50,234 bases of DNA from an uncultured Spirochaetota bacterium (GCA_944390575.1 CALXQJ010000016.1:1-50234), one strand, 5' to 3'; counted from the first letter of the stretch, positions 8,048 through 16,418 are shown. The notes: generated by a model from the letters alone, not told the origin. Translations and numbers: made by a program.

Positions 8048-9358
8048 TTGAAATTAGAACTTATGTTAGGTATTCGCTACCTAAAAGCTAAAAAAAAGTT
8101 TTCATTTGTATCAGTAATAACAGTAATTTGTATACTTGGAATATTAGTTGGAGATATGATAATGATTACTGTTCTTTCTGTAGTTAATGGTTTTCAGAAT
8201 GATATTCGAGACAAAATACTCGGTATGCGTTCACATATAGATATAAGTTCTTATGGTGATGAGGCACTTATAGATTATCATTTTGTTATAGATAGTGTAA
8301 AAGAAAATAAAAGAGTGAGCAGTGTATATCCTTATATTTATTTACCTTCTATTTTGCGTACATATAGTCATACTACATTAATAACAACACGTGCTTTTCC
8401 TGATGATATTTATACTAAGGATAAAGATTTTCTAAAATACTTTAATTTTATATCTGGAGATAATAAAAATATAAAAAGTAATGAGGCTATGATAGGAGCT
8501 GAGATGGCTAAGAACTATGCTCTTGCTGTGGGGGATACTATTGATATAGTTTCTGCTTCTGGTTCTTTTGCAAGAGGTTTTCGCCCACAAAAAAGTACAT
8601 TTACAGTTAAGGCTATATATAAGACGGGTTATTATGAGTATGATAGTAAGATGGTTATAGTGCCTTTGAAAACTGCTCAAGATATGATTGGATATAATGA
8701 TGCTGTTAGTGGGGTTGCTGTTAAGGTTGATAAGTTTTTTGATGCTGAGAGTATTGCCAATGAATTAGATAAGACTTTAAAAGAATATTATAATGTACTT
8801 CCTTGGACTTTATTTGATAGAAATTTCTTTCAAGCTCTACATACAGAAAAAATTATGCTTGGACTTATACTTTCTTTTATAGTATTAATCGCTGCACTTA
8901 ATATAGCATCAAGTCAAATTATTTTTGTAAAAGATAAAAGAAGAGATATTGCAATATTAAAGACATTAGGCTTAAAACCTATAAATGTAGCTCAAGTTTT
9001 TTTCTTGGAGGGAGCTATTATTGGGCTTATAGGAACTATTTTTGGAGTTATATTTGGTATACTACTTTCTATGTATGTTAATGAAGCTTTAGATACTATT
9101 AGATATATAGCTCAAGCTTTTGTTAGTTTAATATTTTTTATACCTTCTAAGATTTTTCTTACAGTAAAAATTCCAATAGTACCAGATTTTTTTCCATCGG
9201 ATGTATATTATATTAGTGGAGGGCTTCCTACAATAATAGAGCCTACTCAAGTTATTCTTGTAGCATTTATTTCTTTTATTCTTTCTATAATATTTGCTAT
9301 TATTCCTGCATATATTGCAAGTAGATATAAACCAGCTGAGGTTCTTAGATATGAATAA
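8048..9358 (+). CDS. lolE: LolC/LolE-type lipoprotein-releasing permease
   Basis: This inner-membrane subunit (436 aa) of an ABC transporter would extract lipoproteins from the inner membrane for transfer outward. It has the LolC/E layout: the N-terminal signature LGIRYLKAKKKFSFVSVIT, a first membrane helix at about 22-46, a large periplasmic domain to about 275, then three C-terminal membrane helices (about 275-300, 320-350 and 395-425) of FtsX/MacB type, ending P-A-E-V-L-R-Y-E. The start is TTG at 8048 with AAAAGG eight bases before it. The ATPase gene overlaps its end by eight bases, so the two are translated together. Only one permease gene is present, so the complex is likely a homodimer or LolF-like. 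The symbol lolE is used by similarity; lolC would fit equally. Confidence 0.85.
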   Translation: MKLELMLGIRYLKAKKKFSFVSVITVICILGILVGDMIMITVLSVVNGFQNDIRDKILGMRSHIDISSYGDEALIDYHFVIDSVKENKRVSSVYPYIYLPSILRTYSHTTLITTRAFPDDIYTKDKDFLKYFNFISGDNKNIKSNEAMIGAEMAKNYALAVGDTIDIVSASGSFARGFRPQKSTFTVKAIYKTGYYEYDSKMVIVPLKTAQDMIGYNDAVSGVAVKVDKFFDAESIANELDKTLKEYYNVLPWTLFDRNFFQALHTEKIMLGLILSFIVLIAALNIASSQIIFVKDKRRDIAILKTLGLKPINVAQVFFLEGAIIGLIGTIFGVIFGILLSMYVNEALDTIRYIAQAFVSLIFFIPSKIFLTVKIPIVPDFFPSDVYYISGGLPTIIEPTQVILVAFISFILSIIFAIIPAYIASRYKPAEVLRYE

Positions 9359-10034
9359 AGAAGTTTTAATAAAGATAGAAAATCTTAGCAAAGTATATCA
9401 AGGTCCTCCTAAGGTTGAGGTATTAAAATCTATTAGTCTTAATATTTATAGAGAAGAAATAGTTGCTATTACGGGAGAATCTGGTTCTGGTAAAACCACA
9501 CTTTTAAATTTAATAGCTGGCATTGATAGTGTCACATCTGGAAGTATAGATATAGCTTCTAATTCTATAGAAAAAATGAGTGAATCAGAACTTTCAAAAT
9601 TTAGAAATTCATCACTTGGTCTTGTTTTTCAATTTCACAATCTACTTGGAGAATTTTCTGCTATAGAAAATGTAATGATACCATCTCTTATATTAAAGTA
9701 TAATAAAAAATATGCTAAAAGTAAGGCTGAATCTTTATTAGAAAGTGTTGGACTTAAGGATAGAATGAATCATAGAATAGGGGAGCTTTCAGGAGGTGAA
9801 GCACAGCGTGTAGCTATAGCACGTGCTTTGATTAATGAACCTTATGTTGTACTTGCTGATGAGCCTACTGGAAATTTAGATAAAAAAAATGCTGAAAATG
9901 TACGTGAACTTTTATGGGATATGACTAAAAAATCTAATGCTACATTAATAATAGTTACACACTCTAATTCTATTGCAGATAAAGCAGATAGAAAGTTAAA
10001 ATTAGAATACGGTGAAACATTAACAGAATATTAA
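9351..10034 (+). CDS. lolD: LolD-type lipoprotein-releasing ATPase
   Basis: This cytoplasmic ATPase (227 aa) drives the permease encoded just upstream. Walker A is GESGSGKTT (about 40-48 counted from this start), the Q-loop follows in VFQFHNLL, the ABC signature is LSGGEAQRVAIARAL and Walker B is VVLADEPTGNLD; a terminal H-loop H is in IVTHSNS. I start at ATG 9351 (MNKEVLIKIENL), with GAGG nine bases before it, rather than at the in-frame start at 9294, which would add 19 residues lying inside the permease gene. The ATGAATAA overlap with the permease points to translational coupling. Its 3' end overlaps the convergent recR gene by four bases. Confidence 0.9.
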   Translation: MNKEVLIKIENLSKVYQGPPKVEVLKSISLNIYREEIVAITGESGSGKTTLLNLIAGIDSVTSGSIDIASNSIEKMSESELSKFRNSSLGLVFQFHNLLGEFSAIENVMIPSLILKYNKKYAKSKAESLLESVGLKDRMNHRIGELSGGEAQRVAIARALINEPYVVLADEPTGNLDKKNAENVRELLWDMTKKSNATLIIVTHSNSIADKADRKLKLEYGETLTEY

Positions 10035-10639
10035 TTCATATCTACTCTGTCTAATAAACTTCTTGCTAGAGAGCGAGAATCTGAGTTTTCAATATCACTT
10101 GCTAATGATATTCCATAAGTTATACGAGAAACTTTGCCATTATAACCATTATTTTTTAGAGTTTTATATATAAATGATGATGTAGTATCTGCTTCTAATG
10201 AGGCACTAAAAGCTAAGATTATTTCTTTTATATTACTTTGTTCATTAATTCTATTTATAAGTTCTTTTATTCTAATATCACTTATACCTATACCTTTAAG
10301 TGGTTCTATAAGTCCACCTAATATATGATATACTCCATTATATTCTTCTGTTTTTTCTATAGCTATGGTATCTGTATATGACTCCACAACACATATAGTA
10401 TTTTTATCTCTTTTTTCATTTGCACATATTGGGCATATATCTTCTTCGCTTAATGAGTAGCATTCTCTACATAGTTTTATATTACTGTGTAATTCTGATA
10501 ATACACGAGCAAATTCATTTAGATATTCTTCTTCTTGCTCAAATAAATATAAAGAAAGACGCATAGCACTTCTTTGACCAATACCCGGAAGTCTTGCTAT
10601 TATTTGAGATAGTTTTTCTAATGTTGGGATTGTATGCAC
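10031..10639 (-). CDS. recR: recombination protein RecR
   Basis: RecR (202 aa) works with RecO and RecF to load RecA on gapped DNA. The N-terminal helix-hairpin-helix is LARLPGIGQRSAMRL-like, at about 13-30. The zinc site C-x2-C-x9-C-x2-C (CRECYSLSEEDICPIC) lies near 58-73. The Toprim domain follows with CVVES. ISLASDIE and a C-terminal R-S-L end the protein. The start is GTG at 10639 with AAGGA six bases before it; no better ATG is near. It follows the YbaB-like gene by two bases, the gene order seen in many bacteria (ybaB-recR). Confidence 0.93.
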   Translation of the reverse strand: MHTIPTLEKLSQIIARLPGIGQRSAMRLSLYLFEQEEEYLNEFARVLSELHSNIKLCRECYSLSEEDICPICANEKRDKNTICVVESYTDTIAIEKTEEYNGVYHILGGLIEPLKGIGISDIRIKELINRINEQSNIKEIILAFSASLEADTTSSFIYKTLKNNGYNGKVSRITYGISLASDIENSDSRSLARSLLDRVDMN

Positions 10640-10641
10640 TT

Positions 10642-11007
10642 TTAATCCTTGTTTTTATCATTATTCATTATTTCATTAAATTTTGATAAAATATCAGGAT
10701 TAATATTATTTAAATCAAAAGTTAAAACAGGTTTTCCATCTTCATATTTGATATTTGTTAGCTTACTAATATCACCTATCATATTTTTAATATCACCAAA
10801 ATTAAAATTATTAATATTTTCTTTAGAGTTGTTGTCTGTATTTAATTCTTTTATTCTCTCATTAGCTTCATTTATACTTGAAGTCATCATCTCTTCTAAT
10901 AACTCTTTTGTTGTAAGTAGAGATGAGTCTATATTTAGAGAAGATATTTTATAATCTTTATCTATTGTAAAAGAAATTAAGTTTCCAGCTGAAGTATATT
11001 TAATCAT
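10642..11007 (-). CDS. short YbaB/EbfC-like nucleoid protein
   Basis: The 121-aa product matches the central strands and helix of YbaB/EbfC DNA-binding proteins: SFTIDKDYKISSLNIDSSLL, then TKELLEEMMTSSINEANERI at about 32-51. Position directly before recR supports this, because ybaB-recR is a common pair. Two things are unusual. The long N-terminal dimerising helix of YbaB is missing, since the protein starts right before the first strand, and there is an extra C-terminal half of about 65 residues, asparagine-rich. GGAGGG just before ATG 11007 fixes the start, so the missing helix is not an annotation error. Function is inferred: a nucleoid-associated or RecR-linked protein. Confidence 0.6.
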   Translation of the reverse strand: MIKYTSAGNLISFTIDKDYKISSLNIDSSLLTTKELLEEMMTSSINEANERIKELNTDNNSKENINNFNFGDIKNMIGDISKLTNIKYEDGKPVLTFDLNNINPDILSKFNEIMNNDKNKD

Positions 11008-11070
11008 AATCCCTCCAAAAAATAATAATAAATATATATTTAATTTTATAATTAATCAATCAAAATATTT

Positions 11071-12285
11071 TTAACTGAATTCTACCTCTTTTCCTTTTTT
11101 TTCATAGAAAATATCTTTATTATTTTTATATTCATAAACAATATTTCCTCTTAATATAGTAGAAATAACTCGTCCCCCTCTTTTGTACCCTATATATGGA
11201 CACCAGTTTGCTTTTGTTATAGTTTCACTTTCTTTTATAGTAGATTTATTATTTAAGTCTACTATAACTAAGTCTGCATCATATCCTTTTTCTAATTTTC
11301 CTTTATTTTTTATATTAAATATTTTAGCAGAGTTTTCTGTCATAATTTTACTTAAATACTCTATTGTTATAGTATTATCTTCTACCATATTTAGCATTAA
11401 TTCTAATGAGTTTTCAATAGAAGGTATACCATACACTGTTTTTTCTTCTTTCTCTTTTATTAAATGTGGTGCATGATCTGTGCCTATTGTGTCTATTATT
11501 CCACTTTTTATTGCTTCTATTATAGCTTCATTATCTCTTTTTGTTTTTAATTCTGGTTTCATTATAAGTAAATGCTTATTACTATCATTTATATTTTCTA
11601 TATTCATAAATATATGATGAGGAGTTGCTTCTGCATATACTTCTACTCCTTCATCTTTTGCTTTTTTTATAGAGTTTACTTCTCTTTCTAATGATACGTG
11701 GCAAATGTATAATGGCTTTTTTGTTTTTTTTGCTATTTTTATTGCTTTATCTGTCATCTCTGCTTCTGCATGTACTGTAATTAGTTTTGATGACTCAAAT
11801 AATTTCTCTAATACTATATCATCATCTACAAGCATATTTCCAGTAGATGCATTAAAAAATATTTTAGTAGATGCTATTAAGTTTACTACATTTTTTATTT
11901 CATCAGAATTATTACTCTTAACACCTCCAAAATGAAATCCATAATCAGCAAAAGATTTATTTATCATTAGCTTCTTTTTTTCTAATAAAGTTTCTTTTGT
12001 TATTGTGTTTGGTATTGTGTTTGGCATATCAAAAAATGTAGTGACTCCACCTCTAATACAAGCCTTACTACCAGACTCAAAATCTTCTTTATTTGTAAGT
12101 CCAGGATCTCTCATATGAGTATGTGGATCTATTATACCACTTATTACATAATTATAATTGGCATCTATTATATTGTTATCATTACACTTTTTAAAATTAT
12201 TCTCTAAGTCTATATGTTTTATTTTTTCATTTTCTATAATAATAGAAACTATATTATCATTAACCTTAGCATTTTTAATAATCAT
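11071..12285 (-). CDS. pyrC: dihydroorotase
   Basis: The enzyme (404 aa) cyclises carbamoyl-aspartate to dihydroorotate, the third step of pyrimidine synthesis. It is an amidohydrolase of the long (pyrC/allantoinase-like) type: metal ligands in DPHTHMRDPG (about 52-61), H of TVHAEAEM, H of ICHVS, and the catalytic aspartate in GTDHAPH (about 269-275). The lysine in STKIFFNAS may be the bridging one, although its assignment is uncertain. The start is ATG at 12285, five bases after the pyrB stop. An AAGGAG lies inside the end of pyrB 14 bases before the ATG, a rather long spacing. Pairing with pyrB shows a pyrimidine operon whose expression would depend on the leader upstream of pyrB. Confidence 0.9.
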   Translation of the reverse strand: MIIKNAKVNDNIVSIIIENEKIKHIDLENNFKKCNDNNIIDANYNYVISGIIDPHTHMRDPGLTNKEDFESGSKACIRGGVTTFFDMPNTIPNTITKETLLEKKKLMINKSFADYGFHFGGVKSNNSDEIKNVVNLIASTKIFFNASTGNMLVDDDIVLEKLFESSKLITVHAEAEMTDKAIKIAKKTKKPLYICHVSLEREVNSIKKAKDEGVEVYAEATPHHIFMNIENINDSNKHLLIMKPELKTKRDNEAIIEAIKSGIIDTIGTDHAPHLIKEKEEKTVYGIPSIENSLELMLNMVEDNTITIEYLSKIMTENSAKIFNIKNKGKLEKGYDADLVIVDLNNKSTIKESETITKANWCPYIGYKRGGRVISTILRGNIVYEYKNNKDIFYEKKGKEVEFS

Positions 12286-12290
12286 AATAT

Positions 12291-13361
12291 TTATTTTATC
12301 TCCTTATTACAATAATAACAAAAATCACCATACTCTTTTTTTATTACTCTGTTTTGAGTTGGCTCAAAATTAGTAATACATTTACTATTAGTACAAACTA
12401 CTTTTTCATTGCTAATACTATCTAATTTAATATTATTAAACTTAGATTTTATACTATCAGTAGCAAGTGTTAGCATAGCCATTCTAACAGGTACTCCATT
12501 ATATGCTTGTTTAAAGTATTTAGCATATTTTGTATTATCTAAATCTATATTAATTTCATCTACTCTTGGTAGAGGATGCATTATAATCATATTATCTTTA
12601 CATTTATTTTCTATTTCTTTTTTTGAAATTATAAATATATTTTTTATCTTTTCGTATTCATCTAAATCATCAAACCTTTCTCTTTGTATTCTTGTCATAT
12701 ATAGACAATCTACTTCTTTTAGTATACTTTCATAATTATTTAGTAGATGATATTTTATATTATTTGCATCCAATTCTTTTAGAATATATTCGGGTATTTG
12801 AATATTATCAGGAGCTACAAAGTATAATTCTAAGTTAAATAAACTCAATGCCCTTGATAGAGAATGTACTGTTCTACCATATTTAAGATCACCTACAAAA
12901 GCTATTTTTTTATTTTCAATACTTCTAAGTTCATCTTTAATAGTGTATAGATCTAATAATGTTTGGCTTGGATGTTCATTTGCACCATCACCAGCATTTA
13001 TTATTGGAGTTTTAGTTATTTCAGAAGCAAATTTTGCAACTCCTTCTATAAAATGTCTTACAACAATTACATCAGAATATGAAGACACCATATATATAGT
13101 ATCTCTAAATGATTCCCCTTTCTTTATAGAACTAGCATCAGGATTATCAAAACCAAGCACATTACACCCAAGTTTATATGCAGATGATGTAAAAGAAAGT
13201 CTTGTTCTTGTAGAAGGTTCAAAAAATATACTTGTCATAATGCTTCCTTGCATTATTTTTATTCTTTCTTCTTTATTTTGTATTTCTAATTTTTTTGCTA
13301 TATTTAAAGTTTCTAATATTTCTTCTTTTGACATCTCTTTTATTGATGTAAAGTTTTTCAT
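12291..13361 (-). CDS. pyrB: aspartate carbamoyltransferase with fused PyrI zinc domain
   Basis: The first 305 or so residues are the ATCase catalytic chain, which makes carbamoyl-aspartate. EPSTRTRLSF binds carbamoyl phosphate; HPSQTLLDLYT and HPLPRVDEI are also present. The last 50 residues carry C323, C328, C348 and C351, spaced C-x4-C-x19-C-x2-C, with VVCTNSKCI and CYYC closely matching the zinc domain at the end of the PyrI regulatory chain. The PyrI nucleotide-binding domain is absent, so allosteric control by CTP/ATP as in enterobacteria is unlikely. The start MKNFTSI at ATG 13361 is preceded by AGGGG at eight bases; the in-frame ATG at 13415 lies inside the terminator region and adds 18 residues unlike the family. 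The first gene of the operon, with pyrC after it. Confidence 0.92.
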   Translation of the reverse strand: MKNFTSIKEMSKEEILETLNIAKKLEIQNKEERIKIMQGSIMTSIFFEPSTRTRLSFTSSAYKLGCNVLGFDNPDASSIKKGESFRDTIYMVSSYSDVIVVRHFIEGVAKFASEITKTPIINAGDGANEHPSQTLLDLYTIKDELRSIENKKIAFVGDLKYGRTVHSLSRALSLFNLELYFVAPDNIQIPEYILKELDANNIKYHLLNNYESILKEVDCLYMTRIQRERFDDLDEYEKIKNIFIISKKEIENKCKDNMIIMHPLPRVDEINIDLDNTKYAKYFKQAYNGVPVRMAMLTLATDSIKSKFNNIKLDSISNEKVVCTNSKCITNFEPTQNRVIKKEYGDFCYYCNKEIK

Positions 13362-13395
13362 TGATAAAGCCCCTATAAAATATTTTACTCTATAT

Positions 13396-13440
13396 AAAAA
13401 AAGAAATAAAATCACTTTAATTAATAGTGAGTTTATTTCT
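13396..13440 (-). terminator. pyrB attenuator (intrinsic terminator in the leader)
   Basis: On the minus strand AGAAATAAACTCACT (13440-13426) pairs with AGTGATTTTATTTCT (13416-13402) over 15 positions with one mismatch, with a 9-base loop, followed by a run of seven T (13402-13396). It ends about 35 bases before the pyrB ATG, between the pyr promoter and the gene. The stop codon of a small leader ORF falls in the loop. This matches the layout of the pyrBI attenuator of enterobacteria. Confidence 0.8.
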
Positions 13441-13518
13441 TCTTAACATAATAATTACATAAAATTTTTTTCTTAGTATAAGATATAAAAAATTAATATA
13501 CCTTATTTTATTCATCAT
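13417..13518 (-). CDS. PyrL-like leader peptide
   Basis: A 33-codon ORF, too short for routine calling, begins at ATG 13518 (a second ATG follows at once) with AAGGG directly upstream and ends with TAA at 13419-13417 inside the loop of the attenuator hairpin. The peptide begins MMNKIRYINFLYLIL and ends RRNKLTIN. Its coding RNA is very U-rich (UAUAUUAAUUUUUUAUAUCU), which would give UTP-sensitive polymerase pausing. In the known pyrBI mechanism, a slow polymerase lets the ribosome catch up and block the terminator stem when UTP is low. Here a ribosome finishing the ORF would cover the left arm of the stem. Role inferred from architecture only; no sequence similarity to enterobacterial PyrL is claimed. 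Confidence 0.6.
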   Translation of the reverse strand: MMNKIRYINFLYLILRKKFYVIIMLRRNKLTIN

Positions 13519-13552
13519 ATCCCTTAAATTAATTTTTTACTAAATATAATTA

Positions 13553-13580
13553 AGTATATTATAAAAGTAAAAAAAGTCAA
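13553..13580 (-). promoter_or_regulatory. pyr operon promoter
   Basis: On the minus strand TTGACT (13580-13575) and TATACT (13558-13553) are 16 bases apart. Transcription should start near 13546, about 28 bases before the leader ATG and 185 bases before pyrB. The -35 box is one end of an inverted repeat whose other end is the -35 box of the divergent promoter. Confidence 0.65.
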
Positions 13581-13623
13581 TATTTTATTACTGTTAAAAG
13601 TAATAAAATAAAAAATATTGACT
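13575..13623. repeat. inverted repeat joining two divergent -35 boxes
   Basis: AGTCAATATTTTATTAC (13575-13591) is repeated in inverse form as GTAATAAAAT plus AATATTGACT (13600-13623) with four extra A between the halves. The outer ends are the TTGACT elements of the pyr promoter and of the promoter for the GAF-SpoIIE gene. It could be a shared operator or simply a product of two AT-rich promoters. Confidence 0.55.
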
Positions 13624-13645
13624 ATAAAAGACACTGTGATATAAT
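13618..13645 (+). promoter_or_regulatory. promoter of the GAF-SpoIIE phosphatase gene
   Basis: TTGACT (13618-13623) and a perfect TATAAT (13640-13645) are 16 bases apart, with a TG just upstream of the -10 region. AAGGG at 13666-13670 then precedes the GTG start at 13680. Confidence 0.75.
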
Positions 13646-13679
13646 CGTAAAAAGTATAATTTAATAAGGGTTTTTGATA

Positions 13680-15443
13680 GTGGATATATACGATATAATT
13701 GATGATCCTTCCAAGCAAATAGAATTATTCAATAGCATATTAAAAAAAATGAACTCTAGTAGTGACTATGAGGAAGTATTAGTTAATATTATATCAGAAA
13801 TAAAATCTATAATGTCTATAGATTCTATACTTCTTTATGTTATAGATAATGAACTTTATAATTTAAACTTTGAGATGTCTATAGGTCCTCTTAGTAAAAA
13901 ATTTGTGGGGCATACTATAGATTTTGAAAATCCACTTGCTATAAGAGCATTATTAACTTCAAATGCATTATACTCTAATGAACTTATAGATGATTATACA
14001 ATTTTTAACCCTATAAAAAAAATATTGGATAAAGAATTAAAAAATATATTATTTGTGCCATTAAAAATACAAAATAAGAATATAGCTTCTTTATTTTTAC
14101 TCAATAAAAAGAATGGTAAATTTATAGAAAAAGATACTAATGTTATATTTTTCTTTGCGAATATTGTATCTTTAGCCTTATCTACTAAGATGAATTATAA
14201 TATTATTCAGTCTAGGGCTTATGAAATTAGTGCTTTATATCAGCTATCAGCTTCTATAAATAGATTTGACACTATGAGAGAAGTTCTTAATGATAATCTT
14301 AGTATTATTTGTGAGGCTTTTGAGTGTGAGAGAGTTTCTATTATTCTTAAAGAGAATGGAGAGTATAAATTTCAGGCTGGTATTGGTATAGATGAAGATA
14401 TTATAGAAAATGGAGTAGTTACTATTGATAATAATGTATTATCTGAAGTATTAAAAACTTCTAAGTCTGTATATTCTAGAAATGTATCTACTGATTTAAA
14501 GTTTCGTCCTAATAAGTATTTACGATATGAAAAGGAGAGTTTTATTGTATCTCCTATTATTCTTAATGATGAAATAATCGGTTTTTTATCTGCTACTGAA
14601 AAATCTAATGATAAGTCTTTTACATTTAGTAATTTGATGTTACTTGAAATGTTTGCAGAACAAATTGCGGATAATTATAGAAATATAATTATATTAGAAG
14701 ATATGAGAAATAAGAATTCATTAGAATATAAAATGGAGTATACAGAAGAGTTTCAAAAGAGTATGCTTCCTTTAGATTTTCCTAATGATAATTTATTTGA
14801 TATTAGTGCTATTAATGATCCTGCTAAGCATGTTGGTGGAGATTTTTATGATTATATAAAAATAGATGATTCTAAATATGCTATTGTACTTGCTGATGCT
14901 TCTGAGAATGGGCTTGAAGTTTGTTTATTTATGTATATGATACGTGCTGTTTTAAGAGTACATTTATCTGATATATTAGATCCTGCTTTGGTATTAAAAA
15001 AGGCTAATGAAAATATAGTTCAAAATTCTAAAAAGACTATATATGCTACTTGTTTTTTAATGATAGTAGATACAAAATGCAAAACAATAACATATTCTAA
15101 TGCAGGACATATACCACAATATTTTGTTAAGTCAGAAACTTATAATATAGAAGATTTATATATAAAAAGTAAACCTTTAGGATTTGTATCTGAAGCTAAT
15201 TATGAGAGTAGAAGCATTTTTTACTCTGAGAATGATTATATACTTCTTTTTACTGATGGAATTATAAATTCATTTAATCCATTAGGTTATACTTTTGGTG
15301 TAGATAGAATAAAAGAAATATTAAAAGAAAAATACAGCTCATCAAAAGATATATTGGATTCTATTATAGAAGCAAATAAAGATTTTAGAGAATATGCACC
15401 TTTATTTGATGATATAACTCTTTTAGTTACTCGATTTTTATAG
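13680..15443 (+). CDS. GAF-GAF-SpoIIE (PP2C-type) phosphatase
   Basis: The protein (587 aa) is an RsbU-like serine phosphatase with sensor domains, likely a regulator of an anti-sigma/anti-anti-sigma switch. A first GAF-like domain covers about 25-165 and a second about 190-335. A short coiled segment (SLEYKMEYTEEFQKSMLP) leads into the SpoIIE domain from about 370 to the end. Metal-binding acids are visible in HVGGDFYDYI and VLADASENGLEV and near the end in DDITLLV. Note that the usual D-x-S-G-H-G after the second motif is ASENG here. No membrane segment is present, so it is cytoplasmic. GTG 13680 is preferred over TTG 13674 because AAGGG is nine rather than three bases upstream. Its end overlaps prmA by six bases, convergently. 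Confidence 0.85.
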   Translation: MDIYDIIDDPSKQIELFNSILKKMNSSSDYEEVLVNIISEIKSIMSIDSILLYVIDNELYNLNFEMSIGPLSKKFVGHTIDFENPLAIRALLTSNALYSNELIDDYTIFNPIKKILDKELKNILFVPLKIQNKNIASLFLLNKKNGKFIEKDTNVIFFFANIVSLALSTKMNYNIIQSRAYEISALYQLSASINRFDTMREVLNDNLSIICEAFECERVSIILKENGEYKFQAGIGIDEDIIENGVVTIDNNVLSEVLKTSKSVYSRNVSTDLKFRPNKYLRYEKESFIVSPIILNDEIIGFLSATEKSNDKSFTFSNLMLLEMFAEQIADNYRNIIILEDMRNKNSLEYKMEYTEEFQKSMLPLDFPNDNLFDISAINDPAKHVGGDFYDYIKIDDSKYAIVLADASENGLEVCLFMYMIRAVLRVHLSDILDPALVLKKANENIVQNSKKTIYATCFLMIVDTKCKTITYSNAGHIPQYFVKSETYNIEDLYIKSKPLGFVSEANYESRSIFYSENDYILLFTDGIINSFNPLGYTFGVDRIKEILKEKYSSSKDILDSIIEANKDFREYAPLFDDITLLVTRFL

Positions 15444-16310
15444 TTGTAGCATTAAAGATACCCATTCATCTGTAGATTTTCTTTCTATTATTTTTAGATT
15501 ATTTTCTTTTATGCTATTTAGCATATTTTCTTCTTTTTCTAATAGTATTCCTGATAATATTAATATTGAAGAGTCTTTTAGAATATTTATTAAATCTTTT
15601 ATTATGATTATTAGTACATCTGTTTCAATATTTGCTATTACCAAGTCGTACTTATTTTCTTTTAGATTATTTGCACTTCCAAGTATAATATTACTTAGTT
15701 TAATATTATTATAATTAGCATTATCCTTAGTACAGTTTATAGCATCAGAATCTATATCTACAGAAGTTATATTATTACATCCCAACTTAGCACTAAATAA
15801 AGATAATATTCCAGAACCACATCCAATATCAGCTATAGTTTTTTCTTCTATATTTCCTTTAGCAATATTATTATAATAATCATTAATCATTTCTAATGCT
15901 AATGATGTAGTATGATGGGTTCCAGTTCCAAATGCATATTGTTTTGCTATATATATTGTATTATCATTATTTTCATTAAATGTTTCTTTTAGATTTGGTA
16001 CTATTGTGACATTTCCTATATTAAATGGCTTTAGAAACTTCATATATGAAGTTAGATATTCTTCTGAGTTGAGTTCATTTATAGTAAATGAATATTCTAT
16101 ATCTTGTATTATTTCTTTTATGATATTTAAATTATTTTCTAATATTTCTTTATTTTCATTGTATATATTAAAGAAAAGAAAATCTTCATTATTTTTAGTA
16201 GGGTAGTCTATATTATAACCTAAGAAGTTCAATCTACCACTTTCTACTATAGCTTCTAATATATCTTCAAATCCAATATTAACTTTAAATCTTAATTCAT
16301 AAATAATCAT
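15438..16310 (-). CDS. prmA: ribosomal protein L11 methyltransferase
   Basis: PrmA (290 aa) uses SAM to methylate lysines and the N-terminus of ribosomal protein L11. The first 100 residues form the L11-recognition domain. The catalytic domain has AFGTGTHHTTSLALEM (about 128-143), the family hallmark, followed by the SAM-binding IADIGCGSGILSLFSAKLG and VIANIETDV. Length and motif order are normal. ATG 16310 starts the gene. It stands alone between the GAF-SpoIIE gene and the divergent amidohydrolase gene. Confidence 0.92.
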   Translation of the reverse strand: MIIYELRFKVNIGFEDILEAIVESGRLNFLGYNIDYPTKNNEDFLFFNIYNENKEILENNLNIIKEIIQDIEYSFTINELNSEEYLTSYMKFLKPFNIGNVTIVPNLKETFNENNDNTIYIAKQYAFGTGTHHTTSLALEMINDYYNNIAKGNIEEKTIADIGCGSGILSLFSAKLGCNNITSVDIDSDAINCTKDNANYNNIKLSNIILGSANNLKENKYDLVIANIETDVLIIIIKDLINILKDSSILILSGILLEKEENMLNSIKENNLKIIERKSTDEWVSLMLQL

Positions 16311-16418
16311 ATTGTAAATACACCTATATTCTTTAATATAAACTCTTATTTACATAATTGCAATAATTTTTCCATTATAATACAATTATTTAAAAAATAT
16401 ATATTATTGGATTTACAG

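Noticed and set aside
13362..13415. N-terminal extension of PyrB from ATG 13415
   Set aside because: The 18 extra residues are encoded by the terminator and spacer, differ from the family and have no proper ribosome-binding site; AGGGG before ATG 13361 fits.
12943..13446. 167-aa plus-strand ORF antisense to pyrB
   Set aside because: It is the shadow of the conserved pyrB frame and of the attenuator; no family features.
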